Assembly: GCA_964517215.1 (NCBI GenBank)
Contig: CAZFBR010000157.1
Location: 1-8,422, forward strand
From: CAZFBR01 sp035353495 [NCBI: uncultured bacterium]
GTDB taxonomy: Bacteria; DAOPZR01
Direction of reading: 5' to 3'
Length of the DNA: 8,422 bases
Under the pieces are notes generated by a model. It did not search any database. It was not told the DNA's origin and was given only the letters and a program-made list of their open reading frames with translations. Below are positions 1 through 6,320 of this stretch, in pieces (the stretch's first letter is position 1; every line of letters begins with the position of its first letter). The position numbers were made by a program, and so were the translations under genes.

Positions 1-1762
1 ATACCAGAGTTTCCTCAGCGGCTATCCTGACTCCTATTTGCGCAGCACGGCGGAACGTCGCCTGCGCGAACTGGCCGGTGGCTCCACCCCGGCGGCGGGC
101 GTGACCCCGCCGGCCGCTGCCGTGCCGCCGGCGATGAGTTCCCGACCGGTACCGGCGGCACCGGTCGCCGTGCCGGAACCCCCGGCGGCAGCGGAACGGG
201 TGGCTTTGCCGACGACCCACACGGTGCGGCCGGGTGAGACGGTGAGCGGGTTGTGCATCCGCTATTACGGCAATGCGGGGTACTGGCAGACGCTGGCGTA
301 TCACAATCAGCTCGCCGATCCGGCGCGGGTGGCTGTCGGCCAGCAACTGGCGATCCCGCCGGCGCGGACGCTTGACGGACTGACGCGGGCCGCAGCGGAC
401 CATTATGCGCACCCGCGGACGGCGGGCGAGACAGTACCGGTGGCAGCAGTTGCTGTTCCGGAGACAGTGCCGGTCGTGCATGCGGTGGCAGTCGCGCCGT
501 CGGAAACTGAACAGCTGGCGGCACTGGCGCAGCGGCTGCAGGCGGCCATTGCGGCGGGCGGCGATCCGGTTGCCGTCGAACAGGCCTGGCTGGGCCTGGC
601 CCGGCTGGCCGTTGCCGACGGCCGGCAGGAAGAGGCGCTGCGTGCTTATCGCGAGGCGGTGCAGATCCGCCCGGGCAGTGACGCATGGTTCAGCGCCATG
701 TACCAGGTGGCGACGCTCGAGCTTAGCGTGCGGCATGACGTGAACGCGGCCAAGCAGGCGCTGGAACAGCTGCTGGGCGCCCTGCCGGCGTCGGGGCGGG
801 AGGCGCTGCGGGAATCGGCGCTGTCGCTGCTCGCCACCATCGCCGGTGCGCCGGAGCGGCTGGGTGAGCAGGAAATGCTGAGCGGCCCGGCGTTGCCGCC
901 GGATCAGCATCCGGTGCCGCCGACGCTGCTGGTGAATGTGCTGGAGATTGCGCCGGTCGTGCGCCCGGTGCTGGCGGCGCCGGCAGCGGAGACCGCGGCA
1001 ATCCCGGTAACGGCGGCGCCGGTGCCGGGGGCAGCGGCGGAGACGCCGGCCATGTTTGCCGGATTCACGGCGGAGGACTTCCAGCTGCCAGAGGTGGTGG
1101 AGTATATTCCCGCGCCGGGGACAGCCCCGGCGGCGGGCGGCCAGCCGGCCACGCCGGCGCCCATCCCGGTGGCGGTGGCGCCGGCGCCCGGCATGGTTAG
1201 TCAGCCGGCACCGGTTCCTTCGCCGGCGCCGGTAACGCCGCCCGCAGCTGCGGCGACCCCGGCGGATACGGTCTCGCCGCACCATCTGCGCGTGCAGGAG
1301 CTGCTGCGCGAGGCGCTGATGTACAAGGGGCGGGGGATGTTTGCCGAGGCGGAGAAGCTGTACCGCGAGGCGCTGGCGCTGGATGCGGAGAGCCCGGAAG
1401 TGCTGAACAACCTCGCGTATCTCTATGCGGAACTCGGGGCGCGGCTGGCGGAGGCGGAAGAACTGGTGCGGCGGGCGATCCGCAATGACGCCCTGCGCGA
1501 GGGGTATTATCGCGACACGCTCGGCTGGGTGCTGTTCAAAAAGGGGGACGCCACCCAGGCCTATGAAGAACTGCGGCGGGCGGCCGCCTACCAGGATTCC
1601 GCGGAACGCTATTACCATCTGGGCATGGTCTGCTGTGCCCTGCGCAAATTCGACGAGGCCCGCCGGGCACTGACCCAGGCGCGCGAGCTGGCAGCCGGCA
1701 TGCCGCTGCTGGCGGAAATCAACCGACAGCTGGCGGCGCTTGACGCGCCGGCAGCGTCCTAA
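1..1762 (+). CDS. TPR-LysM-TPR envelope protein (5' end missing)
   Basis: The frame is open to the left edge of the window, so the gene starts upstream. The first possible initiator, TTG at 38, lies inside a repeat motif and is not the start. Counting visible residues from the codon at base 2, residues 1-24 are the end of a BamD/CpoB-type TPR (FLSGYPDSYL). They are followed by a Pro/Ala-rich linker and a LysM domain at about 73-120 (HTVRPGETV ... GQQLAIPP). Two TPR-like repeats follow at about 193-265, then a second Pro/Ala linker at about 295-425, and four TPRs at about 429-568. LysM domains bind peptidoglycan glycan chains and TPRs bind proteins, so I infer a periplasmic, wall-associated scaffold. 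No signal peptide can be seen because the N-terminus is outside. It ends in TAA 12 bases before the next gene. The domains are clear; the function is not known. Confidence 0.85.
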   Translation, partial: YQSFLSGYPDSYLRSTAERRLRELAGGSTPAAGVTPPAAAVPPAMSSRPVPAAPVAVPEPPAAAERVALPTTHTVRPGETVSGLCIRYYGNAGYWQTLAYHNQLADPARVAVGQQLAIPPARTLDGLTRAAADHYAHPRTAGETVPVAAVAVPETVPVVHAVAVAPSETEQLAALAQRLQAAIAAGGDPVAVEQAWLGLARLAVADGRQEEALRAYREAVQIRPGSDAWFSAMYQVATLELSVRHDVNAAKQALEQLLGALPASGREALRESALSLLATIAGAPERLGEQEMLSGPALPPDQHPVPPTLLVNVLEIAPVVRPVLAAPAAETAAIPVTAAPVPGAAAETPAMFAGFTAEDFQLPEVVEYIPAPGTAPAAGGQPATPAPIPVAVAPAPGMVSQPAPVPSPAPVTPPAAAATPADTVSPHHLRVQELLREALMYKGRGMFAEAEKLYREALALDAESPEVLNNLAYLYAELGARLAEAEELVRRAIRNDALREGYYRDTLGWVLFKKGDATQAYEELRRAAAYQDSAERYYHLGMVCCALRKFDEARRALTQARELAAGMPLLAEINRQLAALDAPAAS

Positions 1763-1764
1763 CT

Positions 1765-1770
1765 GGAGAA
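1765..1770 (+). promoter_or_regulatory. Ribosome binding site for the TPR/coiled-coil/HhH gene
   Basis: GGAGAA lies 4 bases before the ATG at 1775, just after the preceding TAA. The GGAG core is a good Shine-Dalgarno match with slightly short spacing (6 bases from the end of GGAG), and it supports that ATG as the start. Confidence 0.7.
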
Positions 1771-1774
1771 CACT

Positions 1775-3793
1775 ATGAAGGCATCATGGCTGCGGGGAAT
1801 TCTGCTGCTGGCGCTGCTGCTGGCGCCGGTTGCGGTCGGGGCGGAGGAGAGCGGCGAACGCGCCGGCCAGGCGCGCGCGCATTTTGCGCTGGCCAGCAGC
1901 ATGCACCGGCGCGGCGATTTCGCGGCGGCGGTGGAGGAATACCGCAAGGCCATCCAGCTCGACGGCAGCGTGCCCGCATACCACATCAACCTCGGGTCGG
2001 CGCTGGAAAGCGCGGGAGACCGCGCGGGCGCGTCCGCGGCGTATGCGCGGGCGCTGGAACTGTCGCCCAACGCCACGTTTGTCTATCAGCGGCTGGGCAT
2101 GCTCGCCTATCTGGACAACGATCTGAGCCGGGCGCAGAACCACTTTGACCGGGCCATCGCCCTGGAACCGGCCAACGGCGAGCATTACTACAATCGCGGG
2201 CTGGTGCAGTACCGGCGGGAGCAGTACGATGCGGCGCTGGCCTCGTTTCAGCAGGCCCGCGACCATAATTTTGTCAATTACCAGCTGTATTACAACATCG
2301 GACTGACGGAATTCCACCGCGAGCAGCTGGCCGCGGCGGTGACGGCGTATCAGGAGGCGCTGCGGCTGAATGCGCAGGACCCGATGGTGCATCTCAATCT
2401 CGGGTTGGCGTATCGCAAGCAGGGCAATCTCGATGCGGCGGTGCATGAATACCAGACCGTGCTGCGGCTCGATCCGCGGGCGGTAAGCGCGCACACCAAC
2501 CTCGGTGTGGTCTACCGCCTGCAGGGCAAGACGGAGGCGGCGAAGAACGCGTACCGGGCGGCGCTGGCGATTGATCCCGAAAACCGCGCGGCGAAGGAAA
2601 ATCTGGCGCTGCTGGAGTCGCCGGCGGCGCTGGCGGCGGTAACCGCACCCGCTCCGCAGCCGCGCATGGTGCCGCCGGCCGTCGCCGGCCGGGCGGAAAC
2701 GGCAGCGGTGGCCACGGCGCTGCCGCCGCTGACGGCGCGGCCGGTTCCGGTGCCGGCGGAGACGCGGCCGGTCCCGGTGCGGGTGCCGCCGCCGGTGGCG
2801 CCGGCGGAAACCCGGAGCGTGGCGGCGGTTCCGGTGCGGGCGGCAGTGCCGCCCGCGGCGGCGGCGGAGACGCGGCCGGCAACGGGACTGACGGCAGACC
2901 TTGAGCGGCTGCAGGCGGAGGTGGCGGCGGCCAACCAGCGGGCGGTGGAATCGCTGATGCAGGCGCGCCAGGCGCAGCAGCAGCTGACGCAGATGCAGGC
3001 CGCCCTGAACGATCCGACCCGCGGTCCGGCGACGCCGACGGCGGAGGAGCTGGTGCGCGAAAACATCATGCTGCGCGAGCAGGTGGCGCGGCTGCGCGAG
3101 GCGGGACGGACGGAGGCGGGCGCGGAACTGGAAACACAACGGCGCGACGCGGCGGCGGCGCGCGAACGGGCGGCGCTGCTCAAGGAGAAGCTCGACCAGA
3201 CCCTGCAGGAGCTGCAGAACGTGTACGGCAGCTATCGCGAAGCGGAACGGCGCGAACTGACGGCCACCGACGAACTGAACCGCAAGCTGGACGAGTTGCG
3301 CACGGAACTGACCCGCGCGCAGATGTCCTCGGCGACCTCCACAGAACGCACGCAGCGGCTGGAACGGGAACTGGAGCTGCTGCGCGCGACCTACGGCGAA
3401 AAACTCACCACCCTTGATGCGCAGGTGCGGGAGACGCAGCAGGACGCGGGGCAGCGGGTGACGGACCTCACCACGGAAATCGCCCGGCTGCAGGAACAGG
3501 CGCAGCGCGAGCATGAACTGTATGTGGCCGCGACGGCGCATATCAAGCAGCTGGAGGAATCAGTGCGGGGGCGCTGGGCGCAGCGGGTCAATCTGAACAC
3601 GGCGGCGCGCGAGGCGCTGGCCACCATCCCGGCGCTGACCGAGCGGCATATCGACAATATCCTCTGGTACCGGCAGAACATCGGGCCGTTCACCAGCGTG
3701 GACGAACTGCAGAGCGTGCCGGGCATCGACCGGCGCACCTACCAGGATGCGGTCGACTACCTCGAGGTGGTGCGGCCGGGGGCGGCGCAGTGA
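1775..3793 (+). CDS. Secreted TPR, coiled-coil, ComEA-like HhH protein
   Basis: This 672-residue protein begins with a Sec signal peptide (hydrophobic core at about 7-20, likely cleavage after VGA at 23). Seven TPRs then cover residues 33-270 at an exact 34-residue period; the small residue at position 8 of each falls at 40, 74, 108, 142, 176, 210 and 244. A Pro/Ala linker with recurring AETR units spans 283-370. A charged, Gln/Glu/Arg-rich coiled coil covers about 373-598, broken near 411-425 by a Pro-containing stretch. The C-terminus (604-666) is a ComEA-type helix-hairpin-helix pair: RVNLNTA, ILWYRQNIGPF, then VPGI. ComEA domains bind DNA during natural transformation, and related HhH folds occur in the type II secretion pseudopilin GspK. 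The first hairpin here lacks the usual glycine (IPAL), so DNA binding is uncertain. I infer a long periplasmic tether that carries a TPR docking head. No gene name fits. Confidence 0.9.
   Translation: MKASWLRGILLLALLLAPVAVGAEESGERAGQARAHFALASSMHRRGDFAAAVEEYRKAIQLDGSVPAYHINLGSALESAGDRAGASAAYARALELSPNATFVYQRLGMLAYLDNDLSRAQNHFDRAIALEPANGEHYYNRGLVQYRREQYDAALASFQQARDHNFVNYQLYYNIGLTEFHREQLAAAVTAYQEALRLNAQDPMVHLNLGLAYRKQGNLDAAVHEYQTVLRLDPRAVSAHTNLGVVYRLQGKTEAAKNAYRAALAIDPENRAAKENLALLESPAALAAVTAPAPQPRMVPPAVAGRAETAAVATALPPLTARPVPVPAETRPVPVRVPPPVAPAETRSVAAVPVRAAVPPAAAAETRPATGLTADLERLQAEVAAANQRAVESLMQARQAQQQLTQMQAALNDPTRGPATPTAEELVRENIMLREQVARLREAGRTEAGAELETQRRDAAAARERAALLKEKLDQTLQELQNVYGSYREAERRELTATDELNRKLDELRTELTRAQMSSATSTERTQRLERELELLRATYGEKLTTLDAQVRETQQDAGQRVTDLTTEIARLQEQAQREHELYVAATAHIKQLEESVRGRWAQRVNLNTAAREALATIPALTERHIDNILWYRQNIGPFTSVDELQSVPGIDRRTYQDAVDYLEVVRPGAAQ
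2756..2881 (+). repeat. AETR-containing Pro/Ala/Val imperfect repeat in the linker
   Basis: Three imperfect units begin with the residues AETR at 328, 344 and 364 of the encoded protein. Each is followed by a Pro/Val/Ala-rich stretch, and the DNA echoes this as gcggagacgcggccgg-like blocks. It joins the TPR head to the coiled coil and is probably an extended, flexible linker. Unit lengths (16 and 20 residues) differ, so it is a degenerate rather than an exact tandem repeat. Confidence 0.6.
3790..3793 (+). promoter_or_regulatory. GTGA start/stop overlap (translational coupling)
   Basis: The GTG start of the small HhH gene overlaps the TGA stop of the preceding HhH gene by four bases (GTGA). 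No strong Shine-Dalgarno sequence precedes it. Termination-reinitiation coupling is therefore the likely way the second protein is made, which would tie its amount to that of its larger neighbour. Confidence 0.7.
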
Positions 3794-4359
3794 AGCTGCG
3801 GCCGGCCATGCTGCTGCTTGTGCTGCTGGCCCTGCCGGCGGCGGCGGAACCTGCGGATACCGGCACGGAGGCGACACTGGTGCGCCGGGTCGAGCTGCTG
3901 CTGGAACGCAGCGAGGCGGAACGGCGGCGGCTTGAAGGCGAGCTGCTGCTGCGCGAGCGGCAGACGCGCGCGGACTGCGCGGCCCAACTGGCGGCCAAAG
4001 ACCAGGAACTGGCGGCGCTGCGCGCGCAGCTGGCGGGGAGCGTCTCCGACAGCGCCGCCGCCGGGGTGCGTGCGGAGAATGCGAAGCTGGCGGGCGAACT
4101 GCAGCGGGTGATGCTGACCCCGCTGTGGACGCAGGCGGCGACGCAGGCGGCGCAGCCGCTGGACGGCGTGCTTGACGTGAATGCGGCCTCCCGCGACCAG
4201 CTCATGATGGTTCCGGGCATGACGGCGGCCGGTGCGGATTTCATCCTGTGGTACCGTGAACGGGTCGGGCCGATCACCGGGACCGCGGAACTGCGGTTTA
4301 TTCCCGCGGCCACAGCGGCGTTGTGCGAGCAGTGGCGGCGGCTGCTGCGGGCGGAGTGA
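3790..4359 (+). CDS. Small secreted coiled-coil protein with ComEA-like HhH domain
   Basis: The 189-residue product has a signal peptide (MKLRPAMLLLVLLALPAAA, likely cut at 19/20). A charged helical region at about 28-106 is probably a coiled coil, and a C-terminal helix-hairpin-helix domain lies at about 126-187. The HhH is recognised from LDVNAAS, then VPGM, then ILWYRERVGPI, matching the neighbour's NLNTA ... ILWYRQNIGPF. The second hairpin is degenerate: IPAAT where a glycine is expected. I chose the GTG at 3790 because it gives a normal basic n-region (K2, R4); the ATG at 3808 would remove both charges. It overlaps the previous gene by four bases. It resembles a stripped-down paralogue of that gene lacking the TPR head, and the two proteins may pair through their helices. 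It could also be a divergent ComEA, although ComEA lacks such a long helical lead. Confidence 0.85.
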   Translation: MKLRPAMLLLVLLALPAAAEPADTGTEATLVRRVELLLERSEAERRRLEGELLLRERQTRADCAAQLAAKDQELAALRAQLAGSVSDSAAAGVRAENAKLAGELQRVMLTPLWTQAATQAAQPLDGVLDVNAASRDQLMMVPGMTAAGADFILWYRERVGPITGTAELRFIPAATAALCEQWRRLLRAE

Positions 4360-4360
4360 G
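4353..4360 (+). promoter_or_regulatory. Ribosome binding site deciding the lipoprotein start
   Basis: GGAGTGAG overlaps the stop codon of the preceding gene. Its GGAG core sits 7 bases before the ATG at 4364, supporting that start. A competing GAGG at 4372-4375 precedes a second in-frame ATG at 4382, which would give a shorter signal sequence, so the start is likely but not certain. Confidence 0.55.
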
Positions 4361-4363
4361 CGA

Positions 4364-5419
4364 ATGCGACTGAGGCAACGGATGCGATGCTGGGTGCTGC
4401 CGGCGGCGGTGGCGCTGATGCTGCCGGGCTGTGCGGCGTTTGACTGGGCGCGCGACCCCTTCGGGCGCGGCGGCGCCATGCCGCCCGATCCGCCGCCGGC
4501 CAGTGCGGACACCACGCCGGTGGTGACGGAGGCGCTGACGGCGCCGGTGCCGCTCCCGGCCGCCGACACCGGCTACCGCCGGGCCCTGCAGCCGGTGGAT
4601 GTGGGCGAGCCGGTGATGACCGACGGGCAGCGCGAACTGCAGCGGTTGCGGCAGGAAATGGATGTGATGCAGGAAACGGTGATCGGGCTGGGCAACAAGC
4701 TGCAGGAATTGTCGCTCCAGGCGCAGTATTTCGGCGGCGTGTCGTACGAGGCGTCGGGCGAGTTCAGTGCCGCGCTCGAGGTTTACAAGGGGATCCTCGA
4801 GGCGACCGGCGAAAGCCCGTACGCGGCCGACGCCTGCTTCCGCATCGGCGCCATCTGCCAGAACCGGTACAACAACTACGACGAGGCCGTGCGCTATTTC
4901 AAACGGCTGATTGCCGACTATCCCGCCTCGCCGCGGGTGCGCTCGGCGTATTATGAACTGGGGCAAACCTACAACCGTACCGGCGACTACGAAAGCGCCA
5001 ACGTCTATTATCGCCGCCTGGTGCAGGGGTTTCCGAGCGCGGACAAGGCCCCGGACGCGCAGTTCGAGGTGGCGCAGAACCTGGCGCGGCTCAACAACCT
5101 GGTCGGCGCCATCGACGCCTGCCGGCAGCTGCTGGCGCGCTATCCGTCGAGCCAGGTGGCCGACGACGCGCAGTACAAGATCGGCGAGTATTTGCGGTCG
5201 CTGGGCCGCAACAGCGAGGCGCTGAATGCCTACCAGCAGGTGATCGACCGCTGGCCGCGCAGCGGCCTGGCGAGTTTCGCGCAGTTTGAGATCGGGCAGA
5301 CGCATGCCCAGCTGGGGAACAACGCGGCGGCGCGCACCGCGTTTGAAACATATCTTCGCCGGTATCCCGACGCGGTGTATGTCGAACGCGCGCGGACCCG
5401 GCTGGAAAGCCTGCGCTGA
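4364..5419 (+). CDS. TPR outer-membrane lipoprotein, BamD/CpoB-like
   Basis: This is a 351-residue lipoprotein. A basic n-region (MRLRQRMR) and hydrophobic core lead to a lipobox, LMLPGC, with Cys23 as the predicted lipidated residue. The following Ala-Ala suggests the outer membrane by the E. coli sorting rule. A Pro/Thr-rich linker spans about 35-80 and a short coiled-coil segment about 88-120. Six TPRs run from 120 to 340, the last four at an exact 37-residue period (193, 230, 267, 304), each with the Y.LG / F..YP pattern typical of BamD and CpoB/YbgF. CpoB also pairs a helical N-terminal segment with C-terminal TPRs, and coordinates wall synthesis with Tol-Pal. No tol or pal gene is in view, so I do not assign that symbol. 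The same frame extends upstream to 4232, but that start would overlap the previous gene and bury the signal peptide. It probably acts with the secreted TPR/HhH proteins upstream. Confidence 0.9.
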   Translation: MRLRQRMRCWVLPAAVALMLPGCAAFDWARDPFGRGGAMPPDPPPASADTTPVVTEALTAPVPLPAADTGYRRALQPVDVGEPVMTDGQRELQRLRQEMDVMQETVIGLGNKLQELSLQAQYFGGVSYEASGEFSAALEVYKGILEATGESPYAADACFRIGAICQNRYNNYDEAVRYFKRLIADYPASPRVRSAYYELGQTYNRTGDYESANVYYRRLVQGFPSADKAPDAQFEVAQNLARLNNLVGAIDACRQLLARYPSSQVADDAQYKIGEYLRSLGRNSEALNAYQQVIDRWPRSGLASFAQFEIGQTHAQLGNNAAARTAFETYLRRYPDAVYVERARTRLESLR

Positions 5420-5424
5420 CGGCC

Positions 5425-5431
5425 AAAGGAG
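5425..5431 (+). promoter_or_regulatory. Ribosome binding site for the HDOD gene
   Basis: AAAGGAG, the strongest Shine-Dalgarno sequence in the window, lies 10 bases before the ATG at 5442, in the 22-base gap after the lipoprotein gene. It fixes the HDOD start, rejects an upstream in-frame start at 5286, and suggests independent, efficient initiation here. Confidence 0.8.
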
Positions 5432-5441
5432 AAGCGAACGC

Positions 5442-6311
5442 ATGGACCCGAGAATCCAACGACTGGTTGCCAAGATTGACAAGCTGCCGACCCTGCCCGT
5501 GGCGGCGACCAAGATCGTGCAGGTGGTGAACAATCCGAACACCACTGCCCGTGACGTCAACCAGCTGATTTCGACCGATCAGGCGCTGGCCGCCAAGGTG
5601 CTCAAGCTGGTCAACTCCGCCTATTACGGGCTTTCCAACAAGGTCGCCTCGATCACCCAGGCGGTGGTGATCCTCGGCTTCAACACGATCAAGTCGCTGG
5701 CTCTGTCAGCGTCGGTGCTGGATTCCTTTTCCGCGGCGGAACTGGGATCGTTCAAACGGGACGAATTCTGGAAGCATTCGCTGGGCGTCGGGGTGGGGGC
5801 CAAGCTGATTGCCGGCCTGTGCCGGGTGCCGCCCAAGGACCAGGAGGAGTTTTTCCTGGCCGGGCTGCTGCATGACATGGGCAAGGTGGTGATGGACCAG
5901 TATCTGCACGAGGAATTCAGCGAGGTGGTGGGGCTGACCAAGGACACGGGCTGCTCCTTCCTGCAGGCGGAACGCGAGGTGCTGGGCGGGATCAGCCACG
6001 CCGACATCGGCAAGCTGCTGGCGGAAAAATGGAACCTGCCGGCGAACCTGCAGGATGCCATTGCGTTCCATCACGACCCGCTGCAGGCCAAGGACGGGGC
6101 GACCCAGACCGTGGCGGTGCATTTCGCCAATATCCTGTGCAAATCGAAACACATCGGGTACTCCGGCGATTATGAAATCTCCGGGCTGAACGAGCAGGCG
6201 GTGGAATCGCTGAAGATCCCGCCGGCGGCGCTGGAGAAGCTGATCGCCGAGGATATCGACCGCGAATTCAAGAACGCCACCATCTTCCTCAACATGGCGA
6301 CGGGCAAATAG
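5442..6311 (+). CDS. HDOD domain signalling protein
   Basis: The 289-residue product is essentially one HDOD domain (about residues 5-215) with a C-terminal helical extension. Diagnostic pieces are KLPTLPVAATKIVQ near the start, the helix around LKLVNSAYYGL (54-64), ITQAVVILGFNTIKSLALS (71-89), and the HD-fold histidines: H112 (WKHS), H144-D145 (LLHDMGK), H186 (SHADIGKLL) and H210-H211 (AFHHDP). HDOD proteins are relatives of HD phosphohydrolases that mostly act as regulatory scaffolds in chemotaxis, motility, c-di-GMP or stress signalling. Here the HD pair and surrounding histidines are kept, so metal binding cannot be excluded. There is no signal peptide, so it is cytoplasmic. There is no attached output domain (GGDEF, EAL or receiver). 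It is in the same frame as the next gene, nine bases downstream, which suggests the two act together. Confidence 0.93.
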   Translation: MDPRIQRLVAKIDKLPTLPVAATKIVQVVNNPNTTARDVNQLISTDQALAAKVLKLVNSAYYGLSNKVASITQAVVILGFNTIKSLALSASVLDSFSAAELGSFKRDEFWKHSLGVGVGAKLIAGLCRVPPKDQEEFFLAGLLHDMGKVVMDQYLHEEFSEVVGLTKDTGCSFLQAEREVLGGISHADIGKLLAEKWNLPANLQDAIAFHHDPLQAKDGATQTVAVHFANILCKSKHIGYSGDYEISGLNEQAVESLKIPPAALEKLIAEDIDREFKNATIFLNMATGK

Positions 6312-6320
6312 GCCGGCGCG

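Noticed and set aside
38-40. TTG as the start codon of the TPR-LysM gene
   Set aside because: The same frame is open to the window edge and the preceding codons encode a proper TPR segment ending in YPDSY, so the gene begins upstream.
1784-3541. A 585-codon minus-strand open frame over the TPR/HhH gene
   Set aside because: It has the same codon-aligned antisense artefact, with an Arg/His-rich, low-complexity product. The sense strand has seven TPRs, a signal peptide and an HhH domain.
3584-3772. Calling the HhH proteins ComEA and the cluster a competence locus
   Set aside because: The domain is related, but the architecture differs, each domain has a degenerate hairpin, and no comEC, comF or pilus gene is in view.
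4232-4363. Upstream in-frame extension of the lipoprotein gene
   Set aside because: It would overlap the small HhH gene by 128 bases, encodes no recognisable sequence, and would put 44 residues before a clear signal sequence and lipobox.
4364-5419. Naming the lipoprotein bamD or cpoB
   Set aside because: The repeat type fits both, but no bam or tol-pal neighbour is present and such repeats are widespread in unrelated lipoproteins.
5286-5441. Upstream in-frame extension of the HDOD gene
   Set aside because: It overlaps the last repeat of the lipoprotein. The ATG at 5442 has a strong AAAGGAG site and begins a normal HDOD N-terminus.
4298-5560. A 420-codon minus-strand open frame over the lipoprotein gene
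   Set aside because: It is aligned with the codons of the lipoprotein and lacks any recognisable domain, so it is a shadow of TTA/CTA/TCA avoidance.
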